Origin: CAZCQG01 sp964500775
GTDB taxonomy: Bacteria > Campylobacterota > Campylobacteria > Campylobacterales > CAZCQG01
DNA: 59,745 bases
Reading direction: 5' to 3'
NCBI GenBank assembly: GCA_964500775.1
Contig: CAZCQG010000009.1
Coordinates: forward strand, 1-59,745
Both the position numbers and the translations under genes were made by a program. The notes beneath the pieces were generated by a model that worked only from the letters and a program-made list of their open reading frames with translations, was not told the origin of the DNA and did not search any database. Of the stretch, positions 58,659-59,745 are shown piece after piece (positions within the stretch are counted from its first letter, which is position 1; every line of letters starts with the position of its first letter).

Positions 58659-59745
58659 ATGAAACACATGACTTTGGGCATGAAGATAACGATGGGATTT
58701 GGAATCATCATATTCATTATGTTGATATTAGGCGGTATGGGCGTAGTAAATATGAATAGCGCCGCTAAAAACGCTACGCAATTGTCCGAGGTGTACGTAC
58801 CCGAGGTGCAAATAGCAAATGAGGTGGAACGTACGGCACTCTATATCCTTAGGGACATTAGAGGGTTTACTATAGCAGGTAGAACGGGAGACCTAGAAAA
58901 AGCGAAAGAGAATTTGAAAGTCCTCGAAGGGCATCTTGCAAAAGCGAGAGAGTTCGGACAAAAATACTCTCTTCCGGGACTGATAGAGAAAGAAAAGGCG
59001 GCTTCGGATGCGGTAGCGGGATATAAAGCGCTAGTAACGGAATCTGAAATGCTCTACAAAGAAAAGCTTGATGCAAGAGGTGCGATGGATGTGGCGGCAA
59101 ATGAATTTATGAAGGCTTGCTATACGCTTCTTGAAGGTCAAAATAAGAAAATGGATAGAGATATAAATAACGGCGCGAACGTTAAAGCACTTCAAGAAAG
59201 ACATGACAAGATAACTTTAGCCAACGATATAATCGATGCGGGTATGACGGTGCGGGTAAACAATTTTAAAGCAGCCGCTAGAGACGATCAAGAGGCAAAA
59301 AAGATTGCTTTTGAAAACATAGGTAAAATCCATGAAAAAGCCGCAGAGATTAAAAAACTCCTTACATCGCAAGCAGACATAGATGAGATTCTAGCTATCA
59401 CGCAATCGGCGGACAACTATAAAAAGGCTATGGAAGCGAGAGATGCCGTTGATGCAAAAGCGGCAGTCAATAACACAAAAAGAAGAGATATGGGAGAAAC
59501 GGTCTTAAAAGCCGCCCAAGATACCGCCAAGATAGGTATGGAGCAGACGACTTCAAGATCCGCCGATGCCGCGTCAAGCCTCGGAACCGCATCCACGACA
59601 ATGGTCATTGGTCTTATCATCGCTCTTATCATCGGTGTAGTTGCGGCTATATTTATCATTAGAAGCATCACGAAGCCGACTATCGAGGCCGTCCGCACCA
59701 TCGCCGAAGCTAACAACCAAGTCGTAGCCGCTTCCGATCAGATAG
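58659..59745 (+). CDS. Methyl-accepting chemotaxis protein, 5' part (runs off the right edge)
   Basis: The first 362 codons are visible. TM1 is at about residues 12-31 (MGFGIIIFIMLILGG), followed by a helical periplasmic sensor of about 290 residues (ELLEGQ-like helices, AARDDQEAKKIAFENIGKIHEK), TM2 at about 321-342 (MVIGLIIALIIGVVAAIFI), and then RSITKPTIEAVRTIAEANNQVVAASDQI, the start of the HAMP/signalling part. The conserved receptor tip lies beyond the window. The ATG follows AAGGAAG. The helical sensor resembles the bimodular (HBM) type, but the ligand is unknown. Confidence 0.85.
   Translation, partial: MKHMTLGMKITMGFGIIIFIMLILGGMGVVNMNSAAKNATQLSEVYVPEVQIANEVERTALYILRDIRGFTIAGRTGDLEKAKENLKVLEGHLAKAREFGQKYSLPGLIEKEKAASDAVAGYKALVTESEMLYKEKLDARGAMDVAANEFMKACYTLLEGQNKKMDRDINNGANVKALQERHDKITLANDIIDAGMTVRVNNFKAAARDDQEAKKIAFENIGKIHEKAAEIKKLLTSQADIDEILAITQSADNYKKAMEARDAVDAKAAVNNTKRRDMGETVLKAAQDTAKIGMEQTTSRSADAASSLGTASTTMVIGLIIALIIGVVAAIFIIRSITKPTIEAVRTIAEANNQVVAASDQI

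Noticed and set aside
1..59745. CRISPR arrays, prophage, integrase or transposase genes, rRNA or tRNA genes
   Set aside because: No regularly spaced repeats, no recombinase or structural phage motifs and no conserved RNA gene sequences were seen in any intergenic region.

Overview
The window looks like a contiguous piece of chromosome from a Campylobacterota (former Epsilonproteobacteria) species. Reasons: rsmA, RNase J and a KpsF/KdsD isomerase are contiguous, as I recall for Helicobacter pylori; IMPase-family protein, accD, rlmH, dksA and an unknown membrane protein occur in the order I recall for Campylobacter jejuni; spermidine is made through carboxynorspermidine dehydrogenase and decarboxylase; the sensor kinase has the THQW-type H-box common in this group; and TTG/GTG starts are frequent. 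GC is in the mid-forties in most genes. Hemerythrin, an oxygen-type HemY, MsrB, c-di-GMP enzymes and chemotaxis genes suggest a free-living, microaerobic, motile organism. The genus cannot be fixed from the sequence alone. I see no rRNA, tRNA, CRISPR or transposase gene.

Layout. 1-4.8 kb: partial hisF (minus); rsmA-rnj-kdsD and a small unknown gene (plus); a 56-residue gene on the minus strand with its own promoter and terminator. 4.9-10.7 kb: bacteriohemerythrin, a Tas-like aldo/keto reductase, rsmH, an FtsL-like protein and an RND pump without partner genes. 10.7-15.1 kb: an imperfect hairpin/MITE-like element, then an apparent transcription unit with a DUF134/NifX-type regulator, a His-rich NifX-like protein, an anchored Cys-containing protein, an FAD disulfide-oxidoreductase-like enzyme, a small unknown protein and a Gph-like phosphatase. 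15.1-21 kb: minus-strand operon hemY-potA-potB-potC-potD-SDR with overlapping stops and starts. 21-24.5 kb: diguanylate cyclase, msrB, cvfB-like, azlC-azlD. 24.8-25.8 kb: an AT-rich two-gene island of unknown function. 25.9-32.5 kb: carboxynorspermidine dehydrogenase, a degenerate GGDEF-like protein, nspC, Uma2, dus, dapD, a SurA-like chaperone, recO. 32.6-42.1 kb: gltB-gltD, IMPase, accD, rlmH, dksA, a membrane protein, cutA. 42.1-47.7 kb: a REC-PAS-GGDEF-EAL protein with a coiled-coil partner, pdxA-pdxJ, divergent ppx/gppA. 47.7-52.4 kb: a hairpin-rich spacer between direct repeats, then ilvB-ilvH and a multi-PAS kinase. 52.4-59.7 kb: ung, fic, lpxD, a small unknown gene, phoU-like, ftsK, cheW and a truncated chemoreceptor gene.

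Functional themes. Polyamines are both imported (potABCD) and synthesised (CASDH-NspC). The ammonia and branched-chain amino-acid routes (gltBD, ilvBH) are complete as gene pairs, and pdxA-pdxJ supply PLP. Second-messenger and sensory proteins recur. The parts least explained by known families are the AT-rich pair at 24.8-25.8 kb, the NifX/DUF134 redox cluster at 10.9-14.5 kb, the GGDEF-like protein inside the polyamine genes, a perfect palindrome that places two extended -10 elements back to back between pdxJ and ppx, and two places where host sequence is duplicated around an insertion (around fic, and downstream of ppx).
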